Source: Hallerella porci (GTDB lineage: Bacteria > Fibrobacterota > Fibrobacteria > Fibrobacterales > Fibrobacteraceae). From it: 64,000 bases of DNA. Every line of letters starts with the position of its first letter. The stretch's first letter is position 1. This document shows positions 25,708 through 33,511 of this stretch, one piece after another. Both the position numbers and the translations under genes were made by a program. The DNA lies in assembly GCF_003148885.1 (NCBI RefSeq), contig NZ_QGHD01000002.1, positions 1 through 64,000 on the forward strand, read 5' to 3'. The notes below the pieces were generated by a model. The model was not told where the DNA came from and did no database searches. It saw only the letters and a program-made list of their open reading frames with translations.

Positions 25708-26838
25708 ATGATACAATTTTACGAAACCTATCGCGGACTCATCATCCTCGTCGCCATTTCCATTCTCGCCCTCATCATTTCCCGTCATCTGCTTTATCCA
25801 TTCTTCAAAAAAATTGCTGAAAAAAGTTCGAATAAATTCGATGATTTGTTAATTCAGCGTCGCACGATTGAACGCGCAGTTCACATTGTGCCCGCGATAA
25901 TTCTCTACGTCGGGATGCCTCATGTTTTAGCTTCGACGACCGTTCTTTTTCACACACTTTACACGCTGAATAATCTCTATTTTATCTTCATCGGATTTCT
26001 CATTTTCGATTCATTCTTACACGCTTGCGCCGACCACATTCTTTTAAATTCCAATAAGCAAGGGCTTCCGATTCAAGGCGTTCGCCAAGCGATTCTCCTC
26101 GTCGGATTTCTCGCCTGCGCCATTCTCGTGATTTCGCAAATTACTGGGAAAAGTCCCGTCATTCTTCTTTCAGGCTTAGGCGCTCTCGCTGCAGTGTTTA
26201 TGTTAATTTTCCGCGATCCGATTTTAGGATTTACTGCGGGCATTCAAATTGCGATGTTCGATCTCGTCCGCACCGGCGATTGGATTGAAGTTTCCAAAGA
26301 AGGAATTGATGGAACCGTCGATGCGGTTTCGCTTACAAGTATTCGCATTTCGAATTGGGACAATACGACAAGCGTTCTCCCGACATACAGTCTCGTTTCG
26401 ACGACTTTCAAAAACTGGCGTCAAATGCAAGACACGAGCCGTCGCCGCGTGCAACGTTCCATTTTAATCGATGCCAATTCTCTGCACACACTTTCTGCGG
26501 ATAAAATGCAAACTCTCGAAAAAAATCCGCTGTATGCGCCTGCGCTTCAAAAACTTTCCTCGCGTTTATCTGCCGGCGAATTGCCTTTAAATTTAACCGC
26601 CTTCCGTCTTTGCATTGACGCATTCCTGCGCAGCATTCCCGAAATCGATCCGAAATATACGCTGATTGTCCGCGAAAAAGAATCGAACGGCAAAGGCATT
26701 CCGCTCGAAATTTACATCTTCACTTCCATTTCGCAATGGGCAGCATACGAAGATTTTTCATCGACTTTGGTGGATCGCTTAATCGCAAAGCTCCCCGAAT
26801 TTGATTTGAAACTTTATCAATTAAGCCAAGCGGAATAA
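25708..26838 (+). CDS. MscS family mechanosensitive channel
   Basis: 376 residues, with about four hydrophobic helices in the first 150 residues. The pore helix region ILLSGLGALAAVFMLIFRDPILGFTAGIQIAMF is the MscS signature, followed by VRTGDWIEVSKEGIDGTVDAVSLTSIRI, the beta domain. Compared with E. coli YbdG/MscM (about 415 residues) it matches in length better than MscS (286). It opens under hypo-osmotic tension to release solutes. A GGAG site precedes the ATG by about four bases. It is followed by a clear hairpin terminator. Confidence 0.9.
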   Translation: MIQFYETYRGLIILVAISILALIISRHLLYPFFKKIAEKSSNKFDDLLIQRRTIERAVHIVPAIILYVGMPHVLASTTVLFHTLYTLNNLYFIFIGFLIFDSFLHACADHILLNSNKQGLPIQGVRQAILLVGFLACAILVISQITGKSPVILLSGLGALAAVFMLIFRDPILGFTAGIQIAMFDLVRTGDWIEVSKEGIDGTVDAVSLTSIRISNWDNTTSVLPTYSLVSTTFKNWRQMQDTSRRRVQRSILIDANSLHTLSADKMQTLEKNPLYAPALQKLSSRLSAGELPLNLTAFRLCIDAFLRSIPEIDPKYTLIVREKESNGKGIPLEIYIFTSISQWAAYEDFSSTLVDRLIAKLPEFDLKLYQLSQAE

Positions 26839-26867
26839 TCCGAATCGGCGAAAAAGACAAAATAAAA

Positions 26868-26896
26868 AGCAGCGTTCATGCGCTGCTATTTTTTTA
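26868..26896. terminator. bidirectional rho-independent terminator
   Basis: AGCAGCG (26868-26874) and CGCTGCT (26881-26887) form a perfect 7-bp stem with a six-base loop, followed on the plus strand by A and seven T residues. On the minus strand the stem is followed by TTTTTATTTT. It can end mscS transcripts and stop read-through of the 6S RNA gene. Confidence 0.85.
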
Positions 26897-26897
26897 T

Positions 26898-27064
26898 AAA
26901 AAAGGCATCGCATCGGTCTCTATACGCTCGAAGCTACTCTTTTAGAAAGATAGCCCACCTTCCTTTTCAGTTTTTCAGGGTCAAAGACCGAGCATAAACA
27001 TCGAAGAAAGAGATCGGAGCTGAATGAATCTTGTTAGATCGGGCATAACTACCGAAGGATGCCT
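26898..27064 (-). ncRNA. ssrS: 6S RNA
   Basis: On the minus strand the 5' end AAAGGCATC (27066-27058) pairs with the 3' end GATGCCTTT (26909-26901). The helix extends with CTTCGGT against ACCGATG, with a single mismatch, giving the long closing stem of 6S RNA. Inside, ATGCTCGGTC and CTGAAAAACTG resemble stretches of the E. coli 6S RNA, and a large open middle is flanked by pairing. The gene lies directly downstream of zapA, the same synteny as in Gammaproteobacteria. A well-formed promoter precedes it and the U-rich tail follows the stem. 6S RNA binds the housekeeping RNA polymerase holoenzyme and reduces transcription in stationary phase. Ends are approximate. Confidence 0.85.
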
Positions 27065-27069
27065 TTAAT

Positions 27070-27098
27070 AATATACTTTGGAAAATCAATTCGCGCAA
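27070..27098 (-). promoter_or_regulatory. promoter of 6S RNA
   Basis: Minus-strand -35 TTGCGC at 27098-27093, a 17-base spacer, and -10 TATATT at 27075-27070. Transcription would begin about six bases later, at the closing stem of the RNA. It overlaps the intergenic region just after zapA. Confidence 0.7.
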
Positions 27099-27113
27099 CT
27101 TTTTCTTGTCGAA

Positions 27114-27461
27114 TTATTTTCCTGAGTTCGTCATTTCTTTGTCATTTGACGAAATCTTCGCCAATTCATCTTCCAACATGGAGCATAAAACGCCAGCGAC
27201 TTTTTGACTTTCCAAGTATAATTCCTTGTAACGCGCATGACGACGGCGCATATCAAAAAGTTCCGAAGTGATGTCCATCGCCATCAGCAATAACTGCTTA
27301 CGAGCGTCCATTCGCGCATCCGAATTGACATAAAGCTGGACTTTCTTCGTCACATATTCGACGATTGCAGAAAGTTCCGCATCGGTTAAATCCGTTTGAA
27401 TTTGAAACCGATCATTGCCGATTTCAACGCGAGTGGTATGTAAAGATGAATCAGCGTCCAT
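27114..27461 (-). CDS. zapA: cell division protein ZapA
   Basis: 115 residues. Cytosolic protein that binds FtsZ and bundles its filaments at midcell. RVEIGNDRFQIQTDLTDAELSAIVEYVTKKV matches the N-terminal head domain and DARKQLLLMAMDITSELFDMRRRHARY starts the coiled-coil dimerisation helix. Length is typical (about 100-120). It is preceded upstream by a coiled-coil gene on the same strand (54-base gap) and followed by the 6S RNA gene, a synteny shared with many proteobacteria. Confidence 0.88.
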   Translation of the reverse strand: MDADSSLHTTRVEIGNDRFQIQTDLTDAELSAIVEYVTKKVQLYVNSDARMDARKQLLLMAMDITSELFDMRRRHARYKELYLESQKVAGVLCSMLEDELAKISSNDKEMTNSGK

Positions 27462-27515
27462 ATTTACCTCAATCTTTCATTCCGACGCCAAATGAATCGG
27501 TGGCTGCAAACCACC

Positions 27516-28055
27516 TTAGCCGAAAAAATCGGGCTGAGCAGACTCCCCTGCCGGTTTCTGCGAATCATCGGCGGCTGGCTGTTCTTGCGATTCTTCACCC
27601 GGCGACTGCACCGGAATTTCGGTTCCGAGTTCGTTTTCAATCGTCGAAAGCAAAGTCTGGAATTTTTCTTGCGCACTCTGAATTTCTTCGCCTTGTTCGC
27701 TCACAACGCGGTCCATATCTTCGAGCTTTGCATCCTTTTCGGCAACGGAAGCCTTTATCGATTCCAATTCCGATTCGCGTTCTGCAAGAGTCGCCTTCAG
27801 CGCATCCAATTCGGAATTCTTCGAAGCAAGTTCCGCTTTGACATTTTCAAGTTCCGCAGACTTGTTCGCAATTTCCGCTTGAGCTGCTTCAATTTGCTTT
27901 GACTTTTCTGCGACTTCCGACTGAAGAACTTCTTCGTTTGCCGCCTTGGCTGCGATTGTTTTTTCAGCAGCGAGCTTTTCGCTTTTTAACGTGCGAAGAG
28001 CTTCGAGCATCGACTGAATTTTCTGAGAGAGAGCGTCCAAATTTTCAAGATTCAT
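27516..28055 (-). CDS. coiled-coil protein, possible ZapB-like
   Basis: About 179 residues. Residues 1-125 form one long heptad coiled coil beginning MNLENLDALSQKIQSMLEAL, rich in Ala, Glu and Lys; the last 45 are acidic and proline-rich (SPGEESQEQPAADDSQKP), probably disordered. The N-terminus resembles ZapB, which is a short coiled-coil protein working with ZapA at the Z ring, but it is about twice as long. Placement immediately upstream of zapA supports a division role. The ATG at 28055 has AAGGAG about nine bases upstream. No motif gives proof. Confidence 0.65.
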   Translation of the reverse strand: MNLENLDALSQKIQSMLEALRTLKSEKLAAEKTIAAKAANEEVLQSEVAEKSKQIEAAQAEIANKSAELENVKAELASKNSELDALKATLAERESELESIKASVAEKDAKLEDMDRVVSEQGEEIQSAQEKFQTLLSTIENELGTEIPVQSPGEESQEQPAADDSQKPAGESAQPDFFG

Positions 28056-28119
28056 TTTCAAAAACTCCTTTTTCACAAATATAGTTTTTCATCGTCAATT
28101 TTCGTTTGACGCAGATCAA

Positions 28120-29019
28120 TTACCGCTGAAATTCTTCGCTTAAAATTTCTTGCAACGCTTCTAAAAAGACTTTGGCTTGTCGGCTAAAAACCGGATTCTT
28201 TTTCCACACAAAAACAAGTCCACTTTCGCATTTCGGAGAAAGCGGTTTAAAACATAAATGAGAATTTTCTCCGGTATAAGTCAATTTGTCCAAAGTCAAT
28301 GCGCAGCCGAGACCTTCATCAACCATTAGCGCTGCGTTAAAAATCAAATTATACGAAGCGATGATATTCAGCGAATCCAAACTTTTTCCAAGCCAACCCG
28401 AAAACCAGTTAGTGCGTTCTAACTGCGCCGAAGTAATGAGCGGCAAATGCAAAATATCTTTGGCGCACACGCGCGATTTTTGAGCAAGCGGATGATCTTT
28501 TCGCATTAAAATTCCCCAAATATCGCGGTCGGGCAAATTCAAAAAATCATATTTAGCGCGATCGATCGGATCGATTAAAAGTCCAAAATCTAAAAGTCCG
28601 CGATCCAATTTTTCCATCACATCTTGAGCGTTTCCGCTGAACAAATGAAAACGAATTTTCGGATAGCGAATTTGCACATCGCAAATCGCACGAATGATCA
28701 AACGCATTCCATCCGTTTCGCCCGCGCCAATGTAAATGTCGCCTGCGATTTCTTCGTCCGCAGCCGATTTCAATTCACTTTCTGTTTTATCCACTAATTC
28801 GAGAATTTCTTCAGCGCGTTTTCGAAAACGCAAACCTTCTTCGGTCAAAAGGGTGCGCTTGCCTTTGCGGTAAAAAAGTTTCACGCCAAGTTCTTCTTCT
28901 AATTCTTGCATTTGCCGAGAAAGAGTTGGCTGCGTGACAAATAAAACATTGTCGCCGGCTTTAGAAAAACTCTCTTCTTGCGCAATCGCCAAAAAATATT
29001 TCAAAGTCCGAATTTCCAC
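28120..29019 (-). CDS. LysR family transcriptional regulator
   Basis: 299 residues. The N-terminal winged helix-turn-helix reads MEIRTLKYFLAIAQEESFSKAG and FVTQPTLSRQMQELEEELGVKLFYR, an exact fit to LysR. The remaining part is the two-lobed periplasmic-binding-like effector domain (GDIYIGAGETDGMRLI, LITSAQLERTNWF). Typical length. It is divergent from the broken lipoprotein gene at 29118, with about 100 bases between. Its effector and targets are unknown; no clear T-N11-A operator was identified in the gap. Confidence 0.9.
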   Translation of the reverse strand: MEIRTLKYFLAIAQEESFSKAGDNVLFVTQPTLSRQMQELEEELGVKLFYRKGKRTLLTEEGLRFRKRAEEILELVDKTESELKSAADEEIAGDIYIGAGETDGMRLIIRAICDVQIRYPKIRFHLFSGNAQDVMEKLDRGLLDFGLLIDPIDRAKYDFLNLPDRDIWGILMRKDHPLAQKSRVCAKDILHLPLITSAQLERTNWFSGWLGKSLDSLNIIASYNLIFNAALMVDEGLGCALTLDKLTYTGENSHLCFKPLSPKCESGLVFVWKKNPVFSRQAKVFLEALQEILSEEFQR

Positions 29020-29117
29020 GAAGAAAAAATAACAATTCGAAAACTTGCGCCGTAGACTGCGTTCTCTTTATTTCACCTTTCTAATTTTTTACATTTCCAT
29101 TACACCTTGGAGATAAT

Positions 29118-29837
29118 ATAAAACTCTATTTTATTCGTTCCCTCGCTGCGATTGCTTTTGCAACCGCAGCACTTACTTTTAACGCTTGCGACGATTCGAG
29201 CAGTGCTTCGGACGACGCAGAAATCAGCAGCTCAAGCGAAGTCATCGAAGACGAAAGTTCGAGCAGTGAAAAGTCCGACCTTTCGAGCGACTCAAAAGAA
29301 AAAAGTTCTAGCTAGAAAGAAGTAAAAAGCTCTTCCAGCAACGAAAAATCAAGTTCTAGCGAAGCATCTAGTTCCAGTTCTAAAAAATTAAATTGCGGAA
29401 GTTTCGCTGGACTTTGCGTGGAAAGTGAAAAAGACCTTCCTGAATGCACAGAAAAAAATCTTTTAGATTCGGCTCATGTGATTGGAAAAGATTCTTATAA
29501 TTTCCGTTGCGATAGAAATACAGCCGGCGAATATAAATGGCTCGTCTATATGCATGTGCATGCAGGCGGAGAAGCGCCTGATGTCGGAGCATCGTCTAGC
29601 TCAGCGGCGCAAAGTTCTAGCTCTGTTTCAGAAGCTTGCGCAAAAGTCGAAGGAAATTGCCTTGATAAATTATCTGAACTTGGCGAATGCTCTGAAGAAA
29701 ATTTAGACTACAAGGTTTATGTTGTAGAAGACGGAAACACTCATACCTGTTCAAAGAAATCTTCGGGCGAATATGCTTGGTTTACAACTTGGAATGTTCA
29801 TGGATCAGGCACCACTCCCGAAGTGGGAAAAAATTAA
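29118..29837 (+). pseudogene. serine-rich lipoprotein with two tandem repeats, start codon and reading frame damaged
   Basis: In one frame the sequence reads a lipoprotein signal (KLYFIRSLAAIAFATAA then LTFNAC), an Asp/Ser-rich linker and two related modules of about 50 residues (ECTEKNLLDSAHVI..EYKWLVYMHVHAG and ECSEENLDYKVYVV..EYAWFTTWNVHGSG). The expected start codon is ATA (29118-29120) instead of ATG, correctly spaced after TTGGAG. An in-frame TAG at 29313-29315 interrupts the serine linker. Apart from these two lesions the frame is open to 29837. It seems a recently inactivated gene; expression from ATA or by suppression is less likely. Confidence 0.75.
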
Positions 29838-29867
29838 AAATGTAAAGTAAGCCTTTGGCGAAAAAAG

Positions 29868-29896
29868 GAGCTTAGATTTTTCTAAGCTCTTTTTTT
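29868..29896 (+). terminator. rho-independent terminator
   Basis: GAGCTTAGA (29868-29876), loop TTTT, TCTAAGCTC (29881-29889), then seven T. Perfect 9-bp stem that ends transcription of the lipoprotein pseudogene. Confidence 0.88.
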
Positions 29897-30222
29897 AATG
29901 ACGATTTTTCTCATTTCACTTTTCTTCGACGAGTTGAATTTTACTTAGATTAGAAATAAACCTAGGCGTTGATTTGAGTGTCTAAAATCAATACGCAGTT
30001 GAATCAAAATCAGCAAGCCTTTGAAGACTATTCTAAAATGAGATGAAAATTTATTCGTTTGCGTGTTGCATAATTTAATGCGATTTCTGCTATAAGTTTT
30101 TGTCCGCAAGACCTGTTTTAATTGAGATGATTTTCGAAGCTGTTTTAATGATTGATTTTACAGAAAGAAATTTACATGTGCCACTAATCCGCATTTTTTA
30201 TGGGAAAATTTTAAGAAAACAC
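29897..30222. other. intergenic stretch without recognised gene
   Basis: About 330 bases, AT-rich. No frame on either strand encodes a recognisable protein and no structured RNA was seen. It separates the broken lipoprotein gene from the regulatory cassette. Confidence 0.6.
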
Positions 30223-30276
30223 TTGACAAGAAAAGAAATTTATTTTAATTTTGTTAGAAATTAGCGAACATCTAAC
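30223..30276 (+). promoter_or_regulatory. promoter and operator-like element before XRE-ImmA operon
   Basis: -35 TTGACA (30223-30228), 17-base spacer, -10 TAATTT (30246-30251). A 24-base element (30253-30276) with outer arms GTTAGA and TCTAAC lies across the expected transcription start. Twenty-two of its 24 bases recur at 31755-31778 before the downstream genes. Its position suggests autorepression by the XRE protein. Confidence 0.7.
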
Positions 30277-30292
30277 TTTTATTGAGGTAACC

Positions 30293-30667
30293 ATGAGTAC
30301 TTTTGGAGATTTTGTGAGAGAGAAAAGACTTGCAAAGCACATACATCTTAGAGCACTTGCAAAAGAGATTGACATTGTTCCTGCGTATATGAGCGATATT
30401 GAAAAAAATCATCGTTACCCACCAGCAAAAGAAAAAATCTTTAAGATTGCCGAAGTTCTGCAGCTTACTGAAGATGAACGCAACGAATTATTTGACCTTG
30501 CTGGCGAAGCTAAAGAAGGTATGATTGCTCCAGATATTTCGGATTATGTAAAAAATCAAAATACAGCTCGTCTTGCATTGCGCAAGGCAAGAGATTTGAA
30601 TCTTGGCGATAGGGAATGGGTGAAAGTGATTGAAATGTTGGAAAAGGAAAAGAACAGTAAACGATGA
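30293..30667 (+). CDS. XRE family repressor
   Basis: About 124 residues. Residues 3-60 form a helix-turn-helix of the lambda-Cro/XRE type (FGDFVREKRLAKHIHLRALAKEIDIVPAYMSDIEKNHRYPP). The C-terminal part is a helical segment rather than a full LexA-like domain. It starts at the ATG at 30293, which follows TGAGG; an upstream TTG would lie within the operator. It overlaps the next gene by four bases. XRE repressors beside ImmA proteases, as ImmR-ImmA of ICEBs1, are inactivated by cleavage, which makes this a derepression switch. Confidence 0.85.
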   Translation: MSTFGDFVREKRLAKHIHLRALAKEIDIVPAYMSDIEKNHRYPPAKEKIFKIAEVLQLTEDERNELFDLAGEAKEGMIAPDISDYVKNQNTARLALRKARDLNLGDREWVKVIEMLEKEKNSKR

Positions 30668-31341
30668 AAATTGACGAGTACACTGACGAACGTTTAGATT
30701 TATTTGGCGATGAACTAAATCGCCGATTTGATGCATCACGCTTAGAAAATGCGAAAACATTAGATGTTTACGACGTTGTTGATTTTGTCGGGTGTACTCC
30801 TGACTGGAAATATTTATCTCCCGATCAATCTGTTTTTGGAATGACCGTTTTTGAAACAACAAATTTTTACGAGTGGGAAAAGCCTATTTTTACGCAAGGT
30901 GATTTACCAAGAGAAATCGTGGTAAAAAAAGGAACCATTCTTATTGATAGAACATTAAATGAAGGCTGTAAACAAAAACAACAGATGGAAAATTTTACAG
31001 TCATTCATGAATGCTTTCATTGGTTACTTCATAAGAGATATTTTGAAAATATTGTTGAAGATGGTATTCTATGTTGTTCACAATCAAGTATTTTCAAGGA
31101 AAGTGCTGTATTAAACGAAACAATTAAAATTCTAGAGCATCAAGCGAATCGCTGTGCTGCAAGTTTCTTGATGCCAAAACAGGCTGTAACGGCGGCATTT
31201 ATGGAAGCAGCGAGAATGCCGCAGAAACCGCTCCCTTTGCGCTACATGACTAAATATGTTGCTGAAACAGCGAATCTCTTTAATGTCAACTTTAACCCGA
31301 TGAAATACAGATTGCAAGATCTGGGTTTCATTCAAAAGTAG
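30664..31341 (+). CDS. ImmA/IrrE family metallo-endopeptidase
   Basis: 225 residues. Zinc protease with HECFH (H115, E116, H119) in TVIHECFHWLLHKRYF, the family's HExxH motif, and an NRCAASFLMP segment, the typical second conserved block with the third ligand region (HQANRCAASFLMPKQAV). In ICEBs1 and Deinococcus relatives cleave the cognate repressor in response to damage. It overlaps the repressor gene by four bases (ATGA). Confidence 0.88.
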   Translation: MKIDEYTDERLDLFGDELNRRFDASRLENAKTLDVYDVVDFVGCTPDWKYLSPDQSVFGMTVFETTNFYEWEKPIFTQGDLPREIVVKKGTILIDRTLNEGCKQKQQMENFTVIHECFHWLLHKRYFENIVEDGILCCSQSSIFKESAVLNETIKILEHQANRCAASFLMPKQAVTAAFMEAARMPQKPLPLRYMTKYVAETANLFNVNFNPMKYRLQDLGFIQK

Positions 31342-31350
31342 AGGAAAAAT

Positions 31351-31710
31351 ATGGAATGGATTGAAGATTTAACCCCGATGTTTATGGATGTCGCCAAAGA
31401 TGAAAAAGGGCTAGTAGGAATAGATTATGGCTATCAGTATGAACCAGAGTATGAGAATCATTTAATTCGAATTAAATTTGATCGTAACGAACAGCGCGTA
31501 CTTGATTCGTTGTTAATTGAATTGATGACTCAGTTCCACATGTATATTGGTAATGATGAAATGAGCACGATGGAAAAGGGTAATATAAAAAAAGCGATAG
31601 AAATATCTAGGAAATTCGCAGATGAAGCTACAGAATCTAAAGAGGTTTATGAAAAATTTATCCATCAGCTTGAAAATGCCGTTATGTATGATAGTGAAGT
31701 ATTCTTTTGA
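31351..31710 (+). CDS. hypothetical acidic protein of the XRE-ImmA operon
   Basis: 119 residues, acidic, starting MEWIEDLTPMFMDVAKDEKG. It follows the protease gene by nine bases with a GAGG ribosome site, so it should belong to the same transcript. The pattern contains long amphipathic helices (NIKKAIEISRKFADEATESK) and no cysteine or membrane segment. Not recognised. It may be a partner or modulator of the repressor-protease pair, which is inference from position. Confidence 0.7.
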   Translation: MEWIEDLTPMFMDVAKDEKGLVGIDYGYQYEPEYENHLIRIKFDRNEQRVLDSLLIELMTQFHMYIGNDEMSTMEKGNIKKAIEISRKFADEATESKEVYEKFIHQLENAVMYDSEVFF

Positions 31711-31720
31711 ATAATTCATA

Positions 31721-31778
31721 ATGACAAAAAATAATGCAGAATTTTATTTCAAATGTTAGAAATTAGCGAATATCAAAC
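31721..31778 (+). promoter_or_regulatory. second promoter with copy of the operator-like element
   Basis: -35-like ATGACA (31721-31726), 17-base spacer, -10 TTATTT (31744-31749), and at 31755-31778 a near-copy of the 24-base element seen at 30253-30276, with two differences. AAGGAG follows before the ATG at 31790. The arrangement implies control of the downstream genes by the same XRE repressor. Confidence 0.65.
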
Positions 31779-31789
31779 AAGGAGAAGTA

Positions 31790-32444
31790 ATGAAGATAAA
31801 TCTGTATGCAATTATTGCATCATTAGAGAAAACTTTAAAAAATAAGGGAGTTCCCTTTAAAGAAGGATTTCCTTTGGTTCCCTCACAAATGCTGGTAGAT
31901 GAAATTCCCGAAGACATCCTTCCGCATCCAAATCACTTAAAAGCGAAAAATCCTAGCAAGACTTTAATTTGCAATTTTTCACAAGATGATCTTCTTTATT
32001 TATCGCTCAAGGAACTTGATAAGCGCATTGCTATCTGGAAAAACTTTATGGGAATCTGCGGATTTGACTTTAGCGCAAGAATAGGTGATGAAGAGGTCAG
32101 CCAAGATTTATACCTCTACATCAACAAGCTCTTGGATTCTTATGTTGCTCTAAATGGCATAAAAATTCTTCCAAATTTTAGAATTGCAGGCTCAATATCA
32201 TCATTGAATGTATTGCGGATATATCCTTCAAAATCATCCTTTGCCGTTGGCACTTGGTTGTGGAGGAAATGAAGAATTAAATATCACTCTACTTCGATAT
32301 AAGCTGTTTTTTGCAAGGCCAAAGCATTTAATGATTTACGGAGAGTTAAAAGATACATATCGTGAAATTTTAGACGAATTTGGAGTTCAATACACGGTAT
32401 TTGAAGATTATAGTAAGCGTAGCCGTAAAGGCGAATTTAAGTAA
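31790..32444 (+). pseudogene. DUF4417 family protein, single-base frameshift
   Basis: The first frame (31790-32272) encodes an ordinary DUF4417 N-terminus with IWKNFMGICGFDFSARIGDE, NKLLDSYVALNGIKILPNFRI and ends SSFAVGTWLWRK. The second frame, from about 32256 to 32444, continues the family with GCGGNEELNITLLRYKLFFA, PKHLMIYGELKDTYREILDE and a C-terminal DYSKRSRKGEF. The junction is in CACTTGG at 32251-32257: removing one T gives AVGTGCGGNEEL, which is the expected family sequence. DUF4417 is common in phages and mobile elements. Either the gene is broken by a one-base insertion, or the frame changes by slippage, or the base is a sequencing error. Confidence 0.75.
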
Positions 32445-32453
32445 GGAGAATCT

Positions 32454-32876
32454 ATGGACGCAAAACGAAAATATACGCGACTAGTTGAAAAGGTTAAACA
32501 TGATCTAGAGAGCGATGAAGCCTTTTTTAAGAAAATTAAAGAAAGAAATCGTAATCAAGAAAAATACAAGGAGCTTTGGGAAAAAGTAAACATAGATGAA
32601 GTTGTTAAAAAATTTGCTCCGGGCTCCGAACCCATTATCAATGAAAACGGGAAAATCATATTCAAAACTCCCAACAGCAATATTCAGGTTGTTGCAGAAG
32701 CGACTATTGGTAGTGTTAGAATTCAAGATTTAACCATGGAAGAAGGTCGAGAGTATTTGGATTTAAATGGAAACCGAATGAATAATATTACCGAAAATGG
32801 AAAAACTCGAGGTTTACCAAAAAAAGAGTATGAGTTGAAAACTCATTTTCGAATAAAGAAACTAAACGAGATGTGA
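32454..32876 (+). CDS. hypothetical protein of the XRE-controlled cassette
   Basis: 140 residues, positively and negatively charged, no membrane segment. The C-terminal part carries YLDLNGNRMNNITENGKTRG and KTHFRIKK. It starts nine bases after the DUF4417 reading frame with an AAGGAG site and overlaps the next gene by four bases (GTGA). Gene order fits one transcript for 31790-33250. No function can be named. Confidence 0.65.
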   Translation: MDAKRKYTRLVEKVKHDLESDEAFFKKIKERNRNQEKYKELWEKVNIDEVVKKFAPGSEPIINENGKIIFKTPNSNIQVVAEATIGSVRIQDLTMEEGREYLDLNGNRMNNITENGKTRGLPKKEYELKTHFRIKKLNEM

Positions 32877-33250
32877 TACGTATGAAAGGAAGACAATATC
32901 AATATCAAAGTTTTTTACTTCAATGTCCTTATTGGAACATTGAACTTGAAAAGTACCGAAGAAAATTGCCTAAAGATATTCAGTTATTTGTTTATGAGAG
33001 GAATCTTTTTGATTTCCCAAATTATCAAAGAATGATTCCTTTAACCTATCTAGATTATAACATTGATACTCAAAGCGATTTAAATAAACTTGTTTATTCT
33101 ATGCGTGATGTTCAAGCTCTTTATATTGTCGATAATCGAGAGAAAAGCGACAGCATCTTTGTAAAGAAGCATTCCGAGGCAACGAAACAAGCCTTCATTT
33201 GGCAAATTGAAAATTTGGGAATTTCTTGCTATTTGGCTAGTATTAATTAG
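32873..33250 (+). CDS. hypothetical protein, last gene of the cassette
   Basis: 122-125 residues. The GTG at 32873 overlaps the previous stop by four bases, while an ATG at 32882 is an alternative start. The protein is basic and tyrosine-rich (MKGRQYQYQSFLLQCPYWN, PLTYLDYNID). No recognised domain. The tight coupling to the previous gene suggests that the two products work together. Confidence 0.65.
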   Translation: MIRMKGRQYQYQSFLLQCPYWNIELEKYRRKLPKDIQLFVYERNLFDFPNYQRMIPLTYLDYNIDTQSDLNKLVYSMRDVQALYIVDNREKSDSIFVKKHSEATKQAFIWQIENLGISCYLASIN

Positions 33251-33410
33251 ACCATTTCGTCAACTGTTTCGAATCAGTGCGGTCAGTTTTTCTTTTGCAA
33301 TATTGCTGCTTGAGTAATTTTCATCACCGTTTTGACATTGAGCAAAAAGATTTCGTTCTCGCCATTTTGCGTATGTCGCATGATGCTGTCTTATTGTTAA
33401 TGAAGTTTTT

Positions 33411-33435
33411 GTTCTATGCCTAAAAAGCATAGAAC
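33411..33435. other. perfect hairpin before the alpha/beta hydrolase gene
   Basis: GTTCTATGC (33411-33419) and GCATAGAAC (33427-33435), a 9-bp perfect stem with a seven-base loop. No T-run follows on either strand, so it is more likely an operator or a stabilising structure than a terminator. Within 33251-33411 the minus strand has only short open frames with no recognised product. Confidence 0.5.
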
Positions 33436-33511
33436 TCCATAAAAATAAAGTATTTGCTATTCAAACTTTCCTCTGCTATATTTTGAACAAACAAAAACAA
33501 GTGAGGAAAAA

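Noticed and set aside
26224-26467. Small frames on both strands within the mscS gene
   Set aside because: Shadows of the MscS reading frame with no ribosome site or recognisable sequence.
29313-29315. TAG read as pyrrolysine or as a recoded codon
   Set aside because: No other gene in the window uses internal TAG, and several normal genes end in TAG, so a nonsense mutation is simpler.
30001-30222. Possible small gene on either strand before the XRE operon
   Set aside because: Frames are under 50 codons, without a ribosome site or family resemblance.
33251-33400. Possible transposase or regulator remnant on the minus strand (MRHTQNGENEIFLLNVKTVM)
   Set aside because: Only 32 codons, no recognised family; cannot be supported.
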